Source: Azorhizobium caulinodans ORS 571 (GTDB taxonomy: Bacteria; Pseudomonadota; Alphaproteobacteria; Rhizobiales; Xanthobacteraceae). From it: a stretch of DNA of 64,000 bases. Positions 7,611 to 17,215 of this stretch are shown piece after piece. Position numbers and translations under genes: made by a program. Position 1 is the first letter of the stretch; every line of letters begins with the position of its first letter. Location: positions 2,609,501 through 2,673,500 of the forward strand of contig NC_009937.1 in assembly GCF_000010525.1 (NCBI RefSeq), given 5' to 3'. The notes beneath the pieces were generated by a model. That model had not been told where the DNA came from. It saw only the letters and a program-made list of their open reading frames with translations, and did no database searches.

Positions 7611-9659
7611 TCAGGTCTCGCTGTCCGCTACTCCGCGGGGAACGCCGAGGCCGGCGATGATGCGGCGGCACTCGGTCAGCTCGAACAGCGCCGACTGAAG
7701 GCGGCTGATGTCCTCCCGCGTCAGAACAGGCGCCGGCGGCTGCGGCGTGCCGGCCATGCGCGGCTCGGATCGCAGGTGCGGCGGCAAATACTGCTCCGGC
7801 GGGCCCGGCCGGTTCGGCTCGGGCGGCGCATAGCCATCGTCCTCGTCCGCCCAGGTCTCCGGCCGATGGGGGCGGACATGTTCGCTGGCAGCCCCCCGGC
7901 GCTCGGTCACGGGACGCGCTGGCGAAGGGCCATCCGGCACGAAATCCTCCGGCTCATATTCCTCGAGCGGCCCCAGCAGAGGCCCGACCCGGCGTGCACC
8001 ACCGAGCGGCGGCGCCGGCATGTCCGGCGGATCGAAGAAGGGATCCTGCGGCTCCGCGCGATGGGCGCGCAACGGGGCGGGCTGGGCGCGCGGGCGCTCG
8101 CGCGGCGCCGACCGGCCGTAGGCGCCGTCATCCTCCACCTGCTGCCAATCGCTCCCCCGCATGTCGCGGGGCGCGTGGTCCCCCGGTCGCGGCTCATAGG
8201 TGTCGTGCCGCACGGGCTCCTGACGGCGGGCGGGCTGGGTCGCCACGGAGGGATGCGGCATCCGGGGGGGCGGCTCGTAGCGCTCGGGCTGGGGAGCGTG
8301 GCGCTGCCAGCCGCGCTCCTCGAAATCGTGCTGCCCGTCGTCCGGTTCCCAGTTCCCCTCGTCCATGTCCTCGTCGTCCAGGGAGGCAGGCCCGCGCGCC
8401 GTAAGAGGCGGCTCGGGCCGATAGCGCGGGTCCGGACGCGCCGGGGGCTCGTCCAGCGGACGGCGCAGAACCGGTTCGGAACGGGGCGGCTGGCGATCGA
8501 AAGACATGGGAGGCTCTTGCGGCGGCTCGGCCCGTCGCGCGGCGCGCGCGGGCGCGCCGAAGGGCAACTGATCGTGCATGTCGGCCGGATGCGGACGCGC
8601 CTCGGGCGGGCGGGCGGCGCGGGGCGGCGGCACGGCGTGATAATCGTCGAGGATATCCTCATCCTCGTGCTCGGGCTGCGGCTCCACGGGGCGGCGCGCC
8701 CGCTTGGGCGCGAACTCCGAAGGCGGACCGGAATCGAACGGCACCGCCGGGGGCGAGCCTTCCCTCAGGCGGCGGATGCGCGCATCCAGCGGCTCGGAGA
8801 CCGGATCTTCCGCATCGCGATCATCGAAGAAGGGCAGCAGCGGATCGTCCATCTCCGGTGCATGGGAGCGATCGGGGATGCGCGAGGCGGGCCCGCGCGA
8901 CGGGCGCGGCATGGGGCGGGGGTCCGGACGGGGCGGCGGCGCATCGAAGACAGGATCGACGCGCGGCTCGTAACTTTCCGGTTCCTCTTCCATCATCGGC
9001 TGTCGTGGCCGGGCGGCCGCGCGCGGCGGCTCCGGCACACGGGCCGGAGGCTCGCGCGGCACTTCGAAGGCCGGCTCGCTGCGCTCCACTTTGGGACGCG
9101 GTTCCGGCGCGCGGGGCTGCGCCCGCTGGCGCGGCGGCGGAACCGGTTCTTCCGTCCGGGGCGTGAAATTGGCGAAGTCGGGAAAGGGCAGCGGCGGCTC
9201 GTCATGGCCGGGCACGTCCCGCATCTCGTCGGCCGCGGCACGGCTCTTCCGGCGGGGCAGAAAACCGCCGAGCAGGCCACCGAAGCCGGACCCCTCGTCC
9301 GTGTGCATGGGCGCTGTATCGGGCTCGTTGCGCCGGGGCGCAGGCGGGGCGCCGAACTCGGCCGGACCGTCGTCGAAGCCAACGGCCTGCACGTGGCGAA
9401 CACCCTGCTCCTTCAGGATCTTCTGCACACCCTTGATGGTGTAGCCTTCGCTGTAGAGGAGCCGGCGGATGCCGCGCAGCAGGTCCACATCCTCGCGGCG
9501 GTAATAGCGCCGGCCGCCGGCCCGTTTGACGGGGCGGATGTGGGTGAACTTGGTTTCCCAGAAGCGCAGGACGTGCTGCGGCAGCTCAAGTTCGTCTGCC
9601 ACCTCGCTGATGGTGCGGAAGGCGTCCGGGGCTTTGTCGGGATGCCTCGCCTCAACCAC
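7611..9659 (-). CDS. MerR-family regulator with an exceptionally long disordered linker
   Basis: 682 aa. Residues about 15-85 form a MerR-type winged [23 protein letters not shown], then [20 protein letters not shown], then [20 protein letters not shown]. The gene lies directly after ihfA, as the MerR gene does in many alphaproteobacteria, where it is usually about 150-250 aa. Here residues about 100-645 are a low-complexity stretch dominated by Pro, Arg, Glu/Asp and Ala. The short conserved C-terminal helix returns at the end ([18 protein letters not shown]). The frame stays open throughout with normal codon-position GC bias, so the linker is coding, not a frameshift artefact. Target genes are unknown. 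Confidence 0.88.
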   Translation of the reverse strand: MVEARHPDKAPDAFRTISEVADELELPQHVLRFWETKFTHIRPVKRAGGRRYYRREDVDLLRGIRRLLYSEGYTIKGVQKILKEQGVRHVQAVGFDDGPAEFGAPPAPRRNEPDTAPMHTDEGSGFGGLLGGFLPRRKSRAAADEMRDVPGHDEPPLPFPDFANFTPRTEEPVPPPRQRAQPRAPEPRPKVERSEPAFEVPREPPARVPEPPRAAARPRQPMMEEEPESYEPRVDPVFDAPPPRPDPRPMPRPSRGPASRIPDRSHAPEMDDPLLPFFDDRDAEDPVSEPLDARIRRLREGSPPAVPFDSGPPSEFAPKRARRPVEPQPEHEDEDILDDYHAVPPPRAARPPEARPHPADMHDQLPFGAPARAARRAEPPQEPPMSFDRQPPRSEPVLRRPLDEPPARPDPRYRPEPPLTARGPASLDDEDMDEGNWEPDDGQHDFEERGWQRHAPQPERYEPPPRMPHPSVATQPARRQEPVRHDTYEPRPGDHAPRDMRGSDWQQVEDDGAYGRSAPRERPRAQPAPLRAHRAEPQDPFFDPPDMPAPPLGGARRVGPLLGPLEEYEPEDFVPDGPSPARPVTERRGAASEHVRPHRPETWADEDDGYAPPEPNRPGPPEQYLPPHLRSEPRMAGTPQPPAPVLTREDISRLQSALFELTECRRIIAGLGVPRGVADSET

Positions 9660-9674
9660 GTGCCTCGCGGCTCC

Positions 9675-9992
9675 TTATTCGCGTCCAGCCGCCTTTCCAG
9701 TGCGCCCGTTGATGCGATTCTTCAAGATGCTGGACGGCTTGAAAACCATGACCCGGCGGGGCTCGATCGGCACTTCCTCGCCGGTCTTCGGATTGCGCCC
9801 CACCCGCTGGCCCTTGTCCCGCACGACAAAGGACCCGAACGAGGACAGCTTGACCGTTTCCCCCTTGGCCAGGCAGTCCGCGATCTCCCGCAGCACCATT
9901 TCCACAAGCGCGGCGGACTCCGTGCGAGACAGGCCCACCTGCTGGTAGACCGCCTCACACAAATCGGCGCGCGTTATCGTGCGTCCAGCCAT
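9675..9992 (-). CDS. ihfA: integration host factor subunit alpha
   Basis: 105 aa HU/IHF-fold DNA-bending protein. The N-terminal helices ([20 protein letters not shown]) are followed by the beta-saddle ([20 protein letters not shown]) and the DNA-intercalating arm, with the IHF-alpha signature [20 protein letters not shown]. It acts as an alpha-beta heterodimer in nucleoid structuring and promoter architecture. It lies 102 bp after fabH and 15 bp before the MerR gene. A candidate own promoter lies at 10032-10061. Confidence 0.96.
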   Translation of the reverse strand: MAGRTITRADLCEAVYQQVGLSRTESAALVEMVLREIADCLAKGETVKLSSFGSFVVRDKGQRVGRNPKTGEEVPIEPRRVMVFKPSSILKNRINGRTGKAAGRE

Positions 9993-10031
9993 GTGTCTTC
10001 CCGACCCCTCGAGGACACCCCCACTGCCGCG

Positions 10032-10061
10032 ACCCTAGCCAGTGGACCGCAGCAAGGTCAA
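10032..10061 (-). promoter_or_regulatory. candidate sigma-70-type promoter for ihfA
   Basis: On the minus strand TTGACC (10061-10056) and TAGGGT (10037-10032) are separated by 18 nt. They lie about 40-70 bp upstream of the ihfA ATG in the fabH-ihfA gap, which would let ihfA be expressed apart from the plsX-fabH operon. The -10 hexamer is poor. Confidence 0.35.
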
Positions 10062-10094
10062 TGTTCTTAACGCTTTATTTGCGTCAGGAACAAA

Positions 10095-11069
10095 TTACCA
10101 GCGCAGAAGAGCGGAGCCCCAGGTGAAGCCGCCGCCCATCGCCTCGAGCAGAACGAGGTCACCCGGCTTGATGCGCCCGTCCTTCCGGGCGACGTCGAGC
10201 GCGAGCGGAATCGAGGCGGCAGAGGTATTTCCGTGCGACTGGACGGTGGTGACCACCTTTTCCGGCGCAATCCCGAGCTTCTGCGCGCTGGCGTCGATGA
10301 TGCGACGATTGGCCTGATGGGGGACGAACCAGTCGATGGTCTCCGCGCTCTCGCCGGTGGCGGCAAAGGCGTCCACGATCACGTCCGTGATCATGCCGAC
10401 GGCGTGCTTGAAGACCTCGCGGCCTTCCATGCGCAGATGACCGACGGTGCCCGTGCTGGAGGGCCCGCCGTCCACGAACAGCTTGGAGCGGTGGCGGCCG
10501 TCGGAGCGCAGGTGGGAGGTGAGAACGCCCCTGCCCTTCGCCTCGTCCGCCGGCACCCCTTCGAGCACGATGGCACCGGCCCCGTCGCCGAACAGCACGC
10601 AGGTGCCGCGGTCATTCCAGTCGAGGATGCGCGAGAAAGTCTCCGCGCCGATCACCAGCGCGCGCTTGAAGGCGCCGGTGCGCAGATGGGCATCGGCCGT
10701 CGCGATCGCGAAGACGAAGCCCGAGCACACGGCCTGGAGGTCGAAGGCCGCACCGCGCGTGATGCCGAGCTCGCTCTGGATGGTGACCGCGGTCGCCGGG
10801 AAGGTCTGGTCGGGCGTCGACGTGGCAAGGATGATGAGGTCGATGTCGTCGGCCACAAGGCCCGCGTCAGCGAGTGCCGCCTGCGCCGCCTTCAGCCCCA
10901 GGGCGGAGGTGAACTCGCCCTCGGCCGCGACGTGCCGTTCCTTGATGCCGGTGCGCTGGACGATCCACTCGTCAGAGGTGTCCACCATTTCGGCCAGATC
11001 GGCATTGGTGAGAACCTTCTGCGGAAGATAGGACCCCACGCCGCGAACCACAGAATGAATGCCGATCAC
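10095..11069 (-). CDS. fabH: beta-ketoacyl-ACP synthase III
   Basis: 324 aa, the full family length. It condenses acetyl-CoA (or another short acyl-CoA) with malonyl-ACP to start fatty-acid synthesis in the cytoplasm. The catalytic triad is intact: Cys115 (AVCSGF), His251 (VPHQANRRI) and Asn281 ([10 protein letters not shown]). The N-terminal [12 protein letters not shown] and [13 protein letters not shown] stretches are also diagnostic. Its start overlaps the plsX stop by 4 bp (ATGA), the classic coupled plsX-fabH pair. Confidence 0.98.
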   Translation of the reverse strand: MIGIHSVVRGVGSYLPQKVLTNADLAEMVDTSDEWIVQRTGIKERHVAAEGEFTSALGLKAAQAALADAGLVADDIDLIILATSTPDQTFPATAVTIQSELGITRGAAFDLQAVCSGFVFAIATADAHLRTGAFKRALVIGAETFSRILDWNDRGTCVLFGDGAGAIVLEGVPADEAKGRGVLTSHLRSDGRHRSKLFVDGGPSSTGTVGHLRMEGREVFKHAVGMITDVIVDAFAATGESAETIDWFVPHQANRRIIDASAQKLGIAPEKVVTTVQSHGNTSAASIPLALDVARKDGRIKPGDLVLLEAMGGGFTWGSALLRW

Positions 11070-12133
11070 GATGAACCTTCCGCCTCCACCGGCTCGCTCC
11101 CCCGGCCTGCCGCAGGCAGGCGCGTCACGATGCTTTTTTCGATCCGTTCCAGAAGCCGGTGACGGACCATGTCGTAGCCGAGATCGACCGCCGCCGCGAA
11201 TCCTTCCGCGTCCGTGCCACCATGGCTCTTGATCACGACCCCGTTGAGGCCGAGGAACACGCCGCCGTTGGAGCGGCGCGGATCCAGCTTCTCACGCAGC
11301 GCCGCAAAGGCGTCGCGCGCCAGCAGATAGCCGAGCTTCGCCCGCCAGGTGCGGCTCAGCGCCGCGCGGAGATAGCTGGCGATCTGCTTGGCCGTGCCTT
11401 CGGCGGTCTTGAGCGCGATGTTGCCGGAGAAGCCCTCCGTCACCACCACATCCACGGTGCCGGAGCCGATGTCGTTACCCTCGACGAAGCCGAAATAATT
11501 CACCCCGGCGACGCCCTCCTCGCGCAGGATGCGGCCGGCTTCCTTGACCTCCTCGACGCCCTTCACCTCCTCGACGCCCACATTCAGCAGGCCGACGGTG
11601 GGGCGCTCGATGTCGAAGACGGTGCTGGCCATGGCCGAGCCCATGATCGCCATCTCGATGAGGCTCTGCGACGTCGCGCCGATGGAGGCGCCGACGTCCA
11701 GCACGATGCTTTCCCCGCGCAGGGTCGGCCAGATGGCGGCGATGGCCGGGCGGCCGATGCCGGGCATGGTGCGCAGGTTCACCTTGGCCATGGCCATGAG
11801 CGCGCCGGTGTTGCCGGCGGATACGGCGGCATCCGCCTCGCCCGCCTTCACCGCATCGATGCAGCGCCACATGGAGGATTTGTAGCGCCCCCTCCGCAGT
11901 GCCTGGCTGGGCTTGTCGTCCATCCCCACCACCACATCGGTGTGGATGATCCGGGAGGCGGTCGACAGGGCGGGATAGCGCGCGAGAATCGGACGGATGG
12001 CCGCTTCGTCGCCGAACAGAAGGAAAGAGGTATCGGGATGGCGCACGCGCGCGAGTTCGACGCCGGGCAGCACGACCTCGGGGCCGTGGTCGCCGCCCAT
12101 GGCGTCAATGGCAATGCGAACGGGTGCGCTCAT
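11066..12133 (-). CDS. plsX: phosphate acyltransferase PlsX
   Basis: 355 aa. The start at 12133 ([19 protein letters not shown]) matches the conserved family N-terminus; the frame stays open further upstream but without family similarity. PlsX makes acyl-phosphate from acyl-ACP for glycerolipid synthesis and is a peripheral membrane enzyme. Further family stretches are [31 protein letters not shown] and [13 protein letters not shown]. It is followed by fabH with a 4-bp overlap. The rpmF gene that commonly precedes plsX is absent; DUF177 sits directly upstream. Confidence 0.97.
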   Translation of the reverse strand: MSAPVRIAIDAMGGDHGPEVVLPGVELARVRHPDTSFLLFGDEAAIRPILARYPALSTASRIIHTDVVVGMDDKPSQALRRGRYKSSMWRCIDAVKAGEADAAVSAGNTGALMAMAKVNLRTMPGIGRPAIAAIWPTLRGESIVLDVGASIGATSQSLIEMAIMGSAMASTVFDIERPTVGLLNVGVEEVKGVEEVKEAGRILREEGVAGVNYFGFVEGNDIGSGTVDVVVTEGFSGNIALKTAEGTAKQIASYLRAALSRTWRAKLGYLLARDAFAALREKLDPRRSNGGVFLGLNGVVIKSHGGTDAEGFAAAVDLGYDMVRHRLLERIEKSIVTRLPAAGRGSEPVEAEGSS

Positions 12134-12230
12134 CGGCCCTGAATTCCTGAAACAATCCGCGCAGCGACGCAACAGACGCCGGCGGGCGGAAAATAGCCAC
12201 TCGCCCGCACATCGCAACTCCGGTGGAAAA

Positions 12231-12755
12231 TCACGGCTTTTCCTTCAGCCGCGCGAGCGCCGCGAAAGGCGACACCGGGGCCTCGGCAGGATCGGATTCC
12301 TGATAGGCCTTGAACACCTCACCGTCCTTGCGCGGATAGGGATCGAGCCCGAGTGCGAGGAACTCGGTCACGAGCAGCCCGAGGTCGATGCTGCCGTTCT
12401 CGATGAGGTCGGGCGGATCGAAATCGCTCTCTTCCGGCGCATCCGCCACTTCCCGGGCGATGATGTCGGCGGTGGCGAAGCGCACGTCCAGTTCCTCGGA
12501 AAAGGAAGACTCGAAGGGTTCAAGGGAGACGACGGAAATCTGTGTCACTTTCGCGCTGACGCGCCCGGTGACGCGGGCGCCATCCGCCTTCTCCTGCGTC
12601 AGGCGCAGTTTCGCCACCACCTCGCTCACGGCCGGAATATCGAGGTGGCGGGCCATCGCCGCGCAGACGTCCGCATCCGGCTTCAGGGTCAGTTCGAGGC
12701 CCTGCGGCGGGATGTCCGCAACGGCGAGGATCTGGGAATAGGGAAGATCGGTCAC
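12231..12755 (-). CDS. DUF177 (YceD) family protein
   Basis: 174 aa. It has the family's architecture: a variable N-terminal half, then a conserved core with a central acidic element ([31 protein letters not shown]) and [19 protein letters not shown]. YceD-family proteins in plants and E. coli are linked to 23S rRNA accumulation. In alphaproteobacteria the gene sits upstream of plsX, as here, normally with rpmF, which is missing at this locus. Its ATG overlaps the stop of the chaperone gene by 4 bp, so the two are translationally coupled. Confidence 0.88.
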   Translation of the reverse strand: MTDLPYSQILAVADIPPQGLELTLKPDADVCAAMARHLDIPAVSEVVAKLRLTQEKADGARVTGRVSAKVTQISVVSLEPFESSFSEELDVRFATADIIAREVADAPEESDFDPPDLIENGSIDLGLLVTEFLALGLDPYPRKDGEVFKAYQESDPAEAPVSPFAALARLKEKP

Positions 12756-13309
12756 GGTTGTGTGGCCTCCTCGGCCCTCGGGAGCGGGAACGCAATGCGG
12801 CCCCGCGCGAAATCGGAATCAGCCTGCGTGCCGAGCGCGGCAAGGCAGTCCCGGACATAGGCGGCGAGCGCGGAAGAGCGGCCGGACAGGCCAGCCTCGT
12901 GATAGCGCTCGAAGAGGTTGCGCGACAAGGCTTCGGCGAGCGCCGGACCGGTCTCTGCCAGGGCGGCATCATAGGCGGCCGCCCGGTCATAGAAGGCGTT
13001 GCCGATCTTCTTCATCTTCTTGGGGACGGAGAGATCGCCGATACCCATCTCGCGCAGGGTGCTGTCCATATCGGCCAGGAAGGCGTCGAATACCTCCTGC
13101 GACAGCGCCCGCACCTCACCCTCGGCCGCGCCGAGGCGGCGGCAGGCGAGATGGACGTGCAGCATCAGCAGTTCCAGCCGCCCTTCGGCGGTGTCGGGAA
13201 CATGGAAGTCGGTGTAGAACACCGGTTGCCGCGCCTGCGCCACGATCGCGCCATACAGGCGCTCAATGGTCTCGCGCGTCTGGGATCGACGGAACAGGTT
13301 CAGAATCAT
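12752..13309 (-). CDS. ubiquinol-cytochrome c chaperone family protein (CBP3-like)
   Basis: 185 aa with the Ubiq_cyt_C_chap pattern: ETIERLYGAIVAQARQPVFY near the N-terminus, then VPDTAEGRLELLMLHVHLAC and MDSTLREMGIGDLSVPKKMK, all strongly conserved in mitochondrial Cbp3/UQCC1 and alphaproteobacterial homologues. The mitochondrial protein helps cytochrome b biogenesis; the bacterial role is assumed similar for the bc1 complex. It heads the minus-strand cluster chaperone-DUF177-plsX-fabH and diverges from bamE. Confidence 0.92.
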   Translation of the reverse strand: MILNLFRRSQTRETIERLYGAIVAQARQPVFYTDFHVPDTAEGRLELLMLHVHLACRRLGAAEGEVRALSQEVFDAFLADMDSTLREMGIGDLSVPKKMKKIGNAFYDRAAAYDAALAETGPALAEALSRNLFERYHEAGLSGRSSALAAYVRDCLAALGTQADSDFARGRIAFPLPRAEEATQP

Positions 13310-13506
13310 GACTTGCGGTTCTGTGGGCCGGCCGGGTACCTGACGCGAACGGTGTCGAGCGGCGTAACCCGCGTTGGGCGCGGTGGCAAGGGCGGGTCTG
13401 GGCGCTCGTGCCTCGGGGTTCTGTGGTAATCACGGAACCGATCGTGCACGAACGGGCGCTCGCGGCGCCGATTCGGATGATGTGGCGCATATTTAAGAGG
13501 TACAGC

Positions 13507-14046
13507 GTGGCACCAGGACGGTCTGCACAGAGGTCTGCCTCCTCCCTTCCGGTCCGGCGGGTCTCCGCGGCGACGACCGCCGCCGCGCTCGCGCTGGCCG
13601 GGCTCTCGCTTGCGGCCTGCGGCAGCCTTCCGCCCATGGGCGTCGCCGCGGGCAATCCGCCCACCGGCATCGTGCGCACCTACCAGCGGGGCTATGTGCT
13701 CAGCGACGGCGCGCTGGAGCAGGTGCCGGTCGGCTCCAGCCGTGAGCAGGTGCTGCTGGTGCTCGGCACGCCCTCCACCGTGTCCACCCTCAATGGCGAT
13801 GTCTTCTATTACATCTCCCAGACCGAGAAGCGCGTCGCCTTCCTGAAGCCGGAGATCACCGACCAGAAGGTGCTGGCGGTCTATTTCGGCAAGGACAAGC
13901 GTGTGACCCGCATCGCCAATTACGGTCTGCAGGACGGCAAGGTCTTCGACTTCGTCTCCCAGACTACCCCGACCGGCGGCGAAGAGCTCAGCATCATCAA
14001 GCAGCTCATCAGCGCCACGGACTTCTCGCCGGGCTTCGCCCGCTGA
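13507..14046 (+). CDS. bamE: outer membrane protein assembly factor BamE (SmpA/OmlA) lipoprotein
   Basis: 179 aa from a GTG at 13507, which has AAGAGG 6 nt upstream. The longer frame with an ATG at 13480 is possible but lacks a clear ribosome site. The N-terminus has a hydrophobic segment ending in the lipobox LAAC, so the protein is a lipoprotein. The SmpA/OmlA core follows: QVPVGSSREQVLLVLGTPST, then DVFYYISQTEKRVAFLKPE and VLAVYFGKDKRVTRIANYGL. It is a subunit of the BAM complex inserting outer-membrane beta-barrels. It diverges from the bc1 chaperone gene. Confidence 0.9.
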   Translation: MAPGRSAQRSASSLPVRRVSAATTAAALALAGLSLAACGSLPPMGVAAGNPPTGIVRTYQRGYVLSDGALEQVPVGSSREQVLLVLGTPSTVSTLNGDVFYYISQTEKRVAFLKPEITDQKVLAVYFGKDKRVTRIANYGLQDGKVFDFVSQTTPTGGEELSIIKQLISATDFSPGFAR

Positions 14047-14069
14047 GCGAAGCCTCCCGCAGAACGACA

Positions 14070-14104
14070 AAGGCCCGGAACGGATCATTCCGGGCCTTTT
14101 TGTT
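14070..14104 (+). terminator. Rho-independent terminator after bamE
   Basis: A perfect 10-bp stem AGGCCCGGAA / TTCCGGGCCT with a 7-nt loop is followed by TTTTTG. It separates bamE from the convergent dehydratase gene. Confidence 0.9.
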
Positions 14105-14121
14105 GGGTGCCGCAGGTTCCT

Positions 14122-15114
14122 TCAGAGCGTCTTGAGGCAGGCCTCGAAGGTCTCCGGATCCACATTGCCGCCGGACAGGACGATGGCGACCGTCTTGTCC
14201 CTGGCGGGGATGCGGCCTTCCAGCAGGGCCGCCAGCGCGACTGCGCCGCCCGGCTCCACCACCAGCTTCAGTTCCAGGAAGGCAAAGGCGACGGCGCGCG
14301 CTACCTCCGCGTCGGTCGCCGAGACCGCGCCGCCCGTGAGCTTGCTGTTGACCGCGAATGTGATCTCACCAGGCGTCGGCGCCAGCAGCGCATCGCAGAA
14401 GGAGCCCGCCGGCTTCGCATTGCGCTCGCGAATGCCGGACTTGTAGGAGCGGGCGTGGTCGTCGAAGTCCGCCGGCTCCGCCGTCAGCGGCAGAGCGTCC
14501 GGGAAGCGCGCCTTCACCGCCAGGGAGATGCCCGCCATGAGACCGCCTCCGGACGCGTTGGCCGAGACGATATCGAGGGAAAGGCCGAGCGCCGCTAGAT
14601 CCTCGCAGATCTCGCGTCCCACCGTCCCCTGCCCGGCGATCACGTCCGGATCGTCATAGGGCGGCACGAAGACGGCGCCGCGCTCGGCGGCGATGGCATT
14701 GGCGATGGCGTCGCGATCCTCGGTCACGCGGTCATAGCCGACCACCTGCGCGCCCAGGGCCTTGGTGCGCTCGCGCTTCAGCGCGGGGGCGTCGTTGGGC
14801 ATGACGATGACGGCGGGCATGCCGAGCAGCTTGGCGGCGGCGGCGAGGCCCTGCGCGTGATTGCCCGACGAGCATGCCACCACGCCGGCGGCGCGGCGCT
14901 CTTCCGGGATCTGCACCGCGCGATTGTAGGCGCCGCGGAACTTGAAGGAACCGGTGCGCTGGAGCGTCTCGGGCTTCAGGAAGATGCGGCCGCCCGTCAT
15001 GTCGCTGAGCAGCGGCGAATAGACGAGCGGGGTGCGGACGGCCACGCCCTTGAGGCGTTCGGCGGCGGCATCCACATCGGCGGCGGTCGGAATCGGACGA
15101 GCGTGCGCGTTCAT
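14122..15114 (-). CDS. threonine/serine dehydratase family PLP enzyme
   Basis: 330 aa fold-type II PLP enzyme. Lys58 in GSFKFRGAYN forms the Schiff base; SSGNHAQGLA is the phosphate/substrate loop and NASGGGLMAG is the glycine-rich PLP-phosphate loop. The length and absence of a C-terminal ACT regulatory domain fit catabolic-type threonine ammonia-lyases or serine racemase/dehydratases rather than feedback-regulated IlvA. The product would be 2-oxobutyrate or pyruvate plus ammonia. The start of the gene overlaps the stop of the upstream glycosyltransferase by 4 bp. Confidence 0.88.
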   Translation of the reverse strand: MNAHARPIPTAADVDAAAERLKGVAVRTPLVYSPLLSDMTGGRIFLKPETLQRTGSFKFRGAYNRAVQIPEERRAAGVVACSSGNHAQGLAAAAKLLGMPAVIVMPNDAPALKRERTKALGAQVVGYDRVTEDRDAIANAIAAERGAVFVPPYDDPDVIAGQGTVGREICEDLAALGLSLDIVSANASGGGLMAGISLAVKARFPDALPLTAEPADFDDHARSYKSGIRERNAKPAGSFCDALLAPTPGEITFAVNSKLTGGAVSATDAEVARAVAFAFLELKLVVEPGGAVALAALLEGRIPARDKTVAIVLSGGNVDPETFEACLKTL

Positions 15115-16178
15115 GCGCGCGACAATATCCGAGGCCGCCGCAGCAGGCGATAGCGCCGCGCGATCGGGCCGATGTCGTGCGCGATCAGCACGTTGTCGAG
15201 GAACTGGCGGGCACTCTCCCGCCAGGTGTGGCGCAGAGCGAATTCCCGCGCTGCGAGCGGCGAAAGTTCCAGCGCCTTGAGGCAGGCGGTGCGCAGGTCC
15301 TCGTCGAGGATGCCGATGGTCCCCTGCTCCGGGCCGATGACGTCGAGCGGCCCGGTGACGGGATAGGCCGCGACCGGCAGCCCGCTGGCCAGCGCTTCCA
15401 GAAGCACGATGCCGTAGGTGTCGGTGCGGCTCGGAAAGACGAAGACGTCGCTCGCCGAATAGACGTAGGCGAGATCCTCGCCCTCCTTCGGTCCGAGGAA
15501 ATGCGCCTGCGGGAAACGCTCCTTCAGGCTCGCCAACGCCGGACCGCCGCCCACCACCACCTTCGAGCCAGGCAGGTCGAGGGCGAGGAAGGCCTCGATG
15601 TTCTTCTCGACCGCCACCCGGCCGACGAAGGTGAAGATGGGACGCGGCAGGTTCAGCGTTGCCTCGGGGCGCGGGCGGAACAGCTCGGCATCGACGCCGC
15701 GGGTCCAGCGCATCAGCCGCTTGAAGCCGCGGGCCTCAAGATCGCGCTCCAGCGTCGCGGTGGAGACCATGACGCCGCCGCCTGCATTGTGGAAGGAGCG
15801 CAGCCAGGCATAGGTCAGGCGCTCCGGCACCGGGGCCCGGGCGCGCAGATATTCCGGAAATTTCGTGTGATACGAGGTGGTGAAGGTGCGCTTGGTGGCG
15901 ATGCAGGCGCGGCGCACCAGAATGCCGATCGGCCCTTCGGTGGCCACATGCACGAAATCCGGCTTCATGGCCTCGATGCGGCGCATGATCATGCGCGGCG
16001 TCGCCAGCGACAGGCGGATTTCGTTGTAGGAGGGCAAGGGAATGGTCCGGAACCCCTGGGGGGTCAGGAACTCCAGTTCCGCTCCGAGATTGGATGCCTC
16101 GTGTGCGGTCTGCTCCAGCGATCGCACCACGCCGTTGATTTGCGGATGCCACGCATCCGTCGCCACCAATACCCGCAT
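15111..16178 (-). CDS. GT4-type glycosyltransferase (mannosyltransferase-like)
   Basis: 355 aa GT-B enzyme. The N-terminus MRVLVATDAWHPQINGVVRS is typical of GT4 phosphatidylinositol mannosyltransferase-like and sulfolipid-type enzymes. The donor-site motif VFPSRTDTYGIVLLEALASG (EX7E) lies in the C-terminal half. A probable role is glycosylation of a membrane lipid. The ATG overlaps the TGA of the LpxH-like phosphoesterase gene by 1 bp (TGATG), so the two are translated together; the pairing points to envelope lipid modification. The donor sugar cannot be read from the sequence. Confidence 0.9.
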   Translation of the reverse strand: MRVLVATDAWHPQINGVVRSLEQTAHEASNLGAELEFLTPQGFRTIPLPSYNEIRLSLATPRMIMRRIEAMKPDFVHVATEGPIGILVRRACIATKRTFTTSYHTKFPEYLRARAPVPERLTYAWLRSFHNAGGGVMVSTATLERDLEARGFKRLMRWTRGVDAELFRPRPEATLNLPRPIFTFVGRVAVEKNIEAFLALDLPGSKVVVGGGPALASLKERFPQAHFLGPKEGEDLAYVYSASDVFVFPSRTDTYGIVLLEALASGLPVAAYPVTGPLDVIGPEQGTIGILDEDLRTACLKALELSPLAAREFALRHTWRESARQFLDNVLIAHDIGPIARRYRLLRRPRILSRA

Positions 16179-16984
16179 CAGGCCGCCGCGCGCGCTCCCT
16201 GGAGCGGTTCGCCGGAGAGTTCCGCGGCCCGCACCTGCTTCGCCCAATAGATGATTTCAAGCCGGCCGTCTTCATGCTCCGCAATAGCGGTGCAGCTCTC
16301 CACCCAGTCGCCGCAGTTGACGTAATGGACGCCGTGGGTGTCGTGCTCGATGGCGTGGTGGATGTGGCCGCAGATGACGCCATCCACCTTCTGGCGGCGG
16401 GCCTCCTCGGCGAGCGCTTCCTCGAACTTGCCGATGAAGTTCACCGCATTCTTCACCTTCAGCTTCGCCCACTGGCTGAGCGACCAATAGGTGAGGCCGA
16501 GCTTGCGGCGCACGAGGTTGACGTAGGTGTTCACCAGCAGGGCGAACGAATAGGCGCCGTCGCCCAGGAAGGCGAGCCACTTGGCGTGGCGCACCACCAC
16601 GTCGAACACGTCGCCATGGATGACAAGGTAGCGCTTGCCCGCGGCGGTCTCGTGGATGATGCTTTCCACCACCTCGATGCCGCCGAAGTGCATGCCGTAG
16701 TAATCGCGCAGGAATTCATCGTGATTGCCGGGCAGATAGACGATGCGCGCGCCCTTGCGGCCCTTGCGCAGCAGCTTCTGCACGACGTCATTGTGCTTCT
16801 GCGGCCAGTACCACGAAGCACGCAACCGCCATCCATCGACGATATCGCCGACCAGATAGATGGTATCTGCGTCATGATACTTGAGAAAATCGAGAAAGAG
16901 ATCCGCCTGACATCCCTTCGTCCCAAGATGGACGTCGGAGATGAACAGCGCACGGAACCGGCGTTCTTCAGGGCTGTCGCTCAC
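16178..16984 (-). CDS. UDP-2,3-diacylglucosamine diphosphatase-like metallophosphoesterase
   Basis: 268 aa calcineurin-like phosphoesterase. The metal motifs are in order: LFISDVHLG (Asp17, His19), GDIVDGW, LPGNHDEF, then IHGDVFD and CGHIHHA. The order and the VHLG/IHHA context match LpxH-type enzymes acting in lipid A synthesis. Many alphaproteobacteria use LpxI instead, so this paralogue may act on another nucleotide-lipid. It is first in a two-gene unit with the GT4 glycosyltransferase. No signal peptide is present. Confidence 0.88.
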   Translation of the reverse strand: MSDSPEERRFRALFISDVHLGTKGCQADLFLDFLKYHDADTIYLVGDIVDGWRLRASWYWPQKHNDVVQKLLRKGRKGARIVYLPGNHDEFLRDYYGMHFGGIEVVESIIHETAAGKRYLVIHGDVFDVVVRHAKWLAFLGDGAYSFALLVNTYVNLVRRKLGLTYWSLSQWAKLKVKNAVNFIGKFEEALAEEARRQKVDGVICGHIHHAIEHDTHGVHYVNCGDWVESCTAIAEHEDGRLEIIYWAKQVRAAELSGEPLQGARAAA

Positions 16985-17215
16985 GCGGAGGGCCTCATTC
17001 CGGTTATGCTACGGGATAGCATGATGCCGGACTTAGCCGGAGTCGTGTATCCCTTTTATGACGCACCCGCGAAGGAAGGGCCAGCGGCAGGCGGTTTCAA
17101 GGCGACGGCGCGGCGCTGCCGTGGCCGAGCCCATTGACCAAACGGGCGCTCCGGGCCAGCTTGCCGCCCCTCCGCCCGTCCGCGGTGCGGCATAATTCCC
17201 AAGGGAGAAACATCC

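Noticed and set aside
7479..10070. A plus-strand open frame of 863 codons opposite the MerR and ihfA genes
   Set aside because: Arg/Gly-rich shadow. The minus strand has a clear HTH, a conserved C-terminal helix and ihfA.
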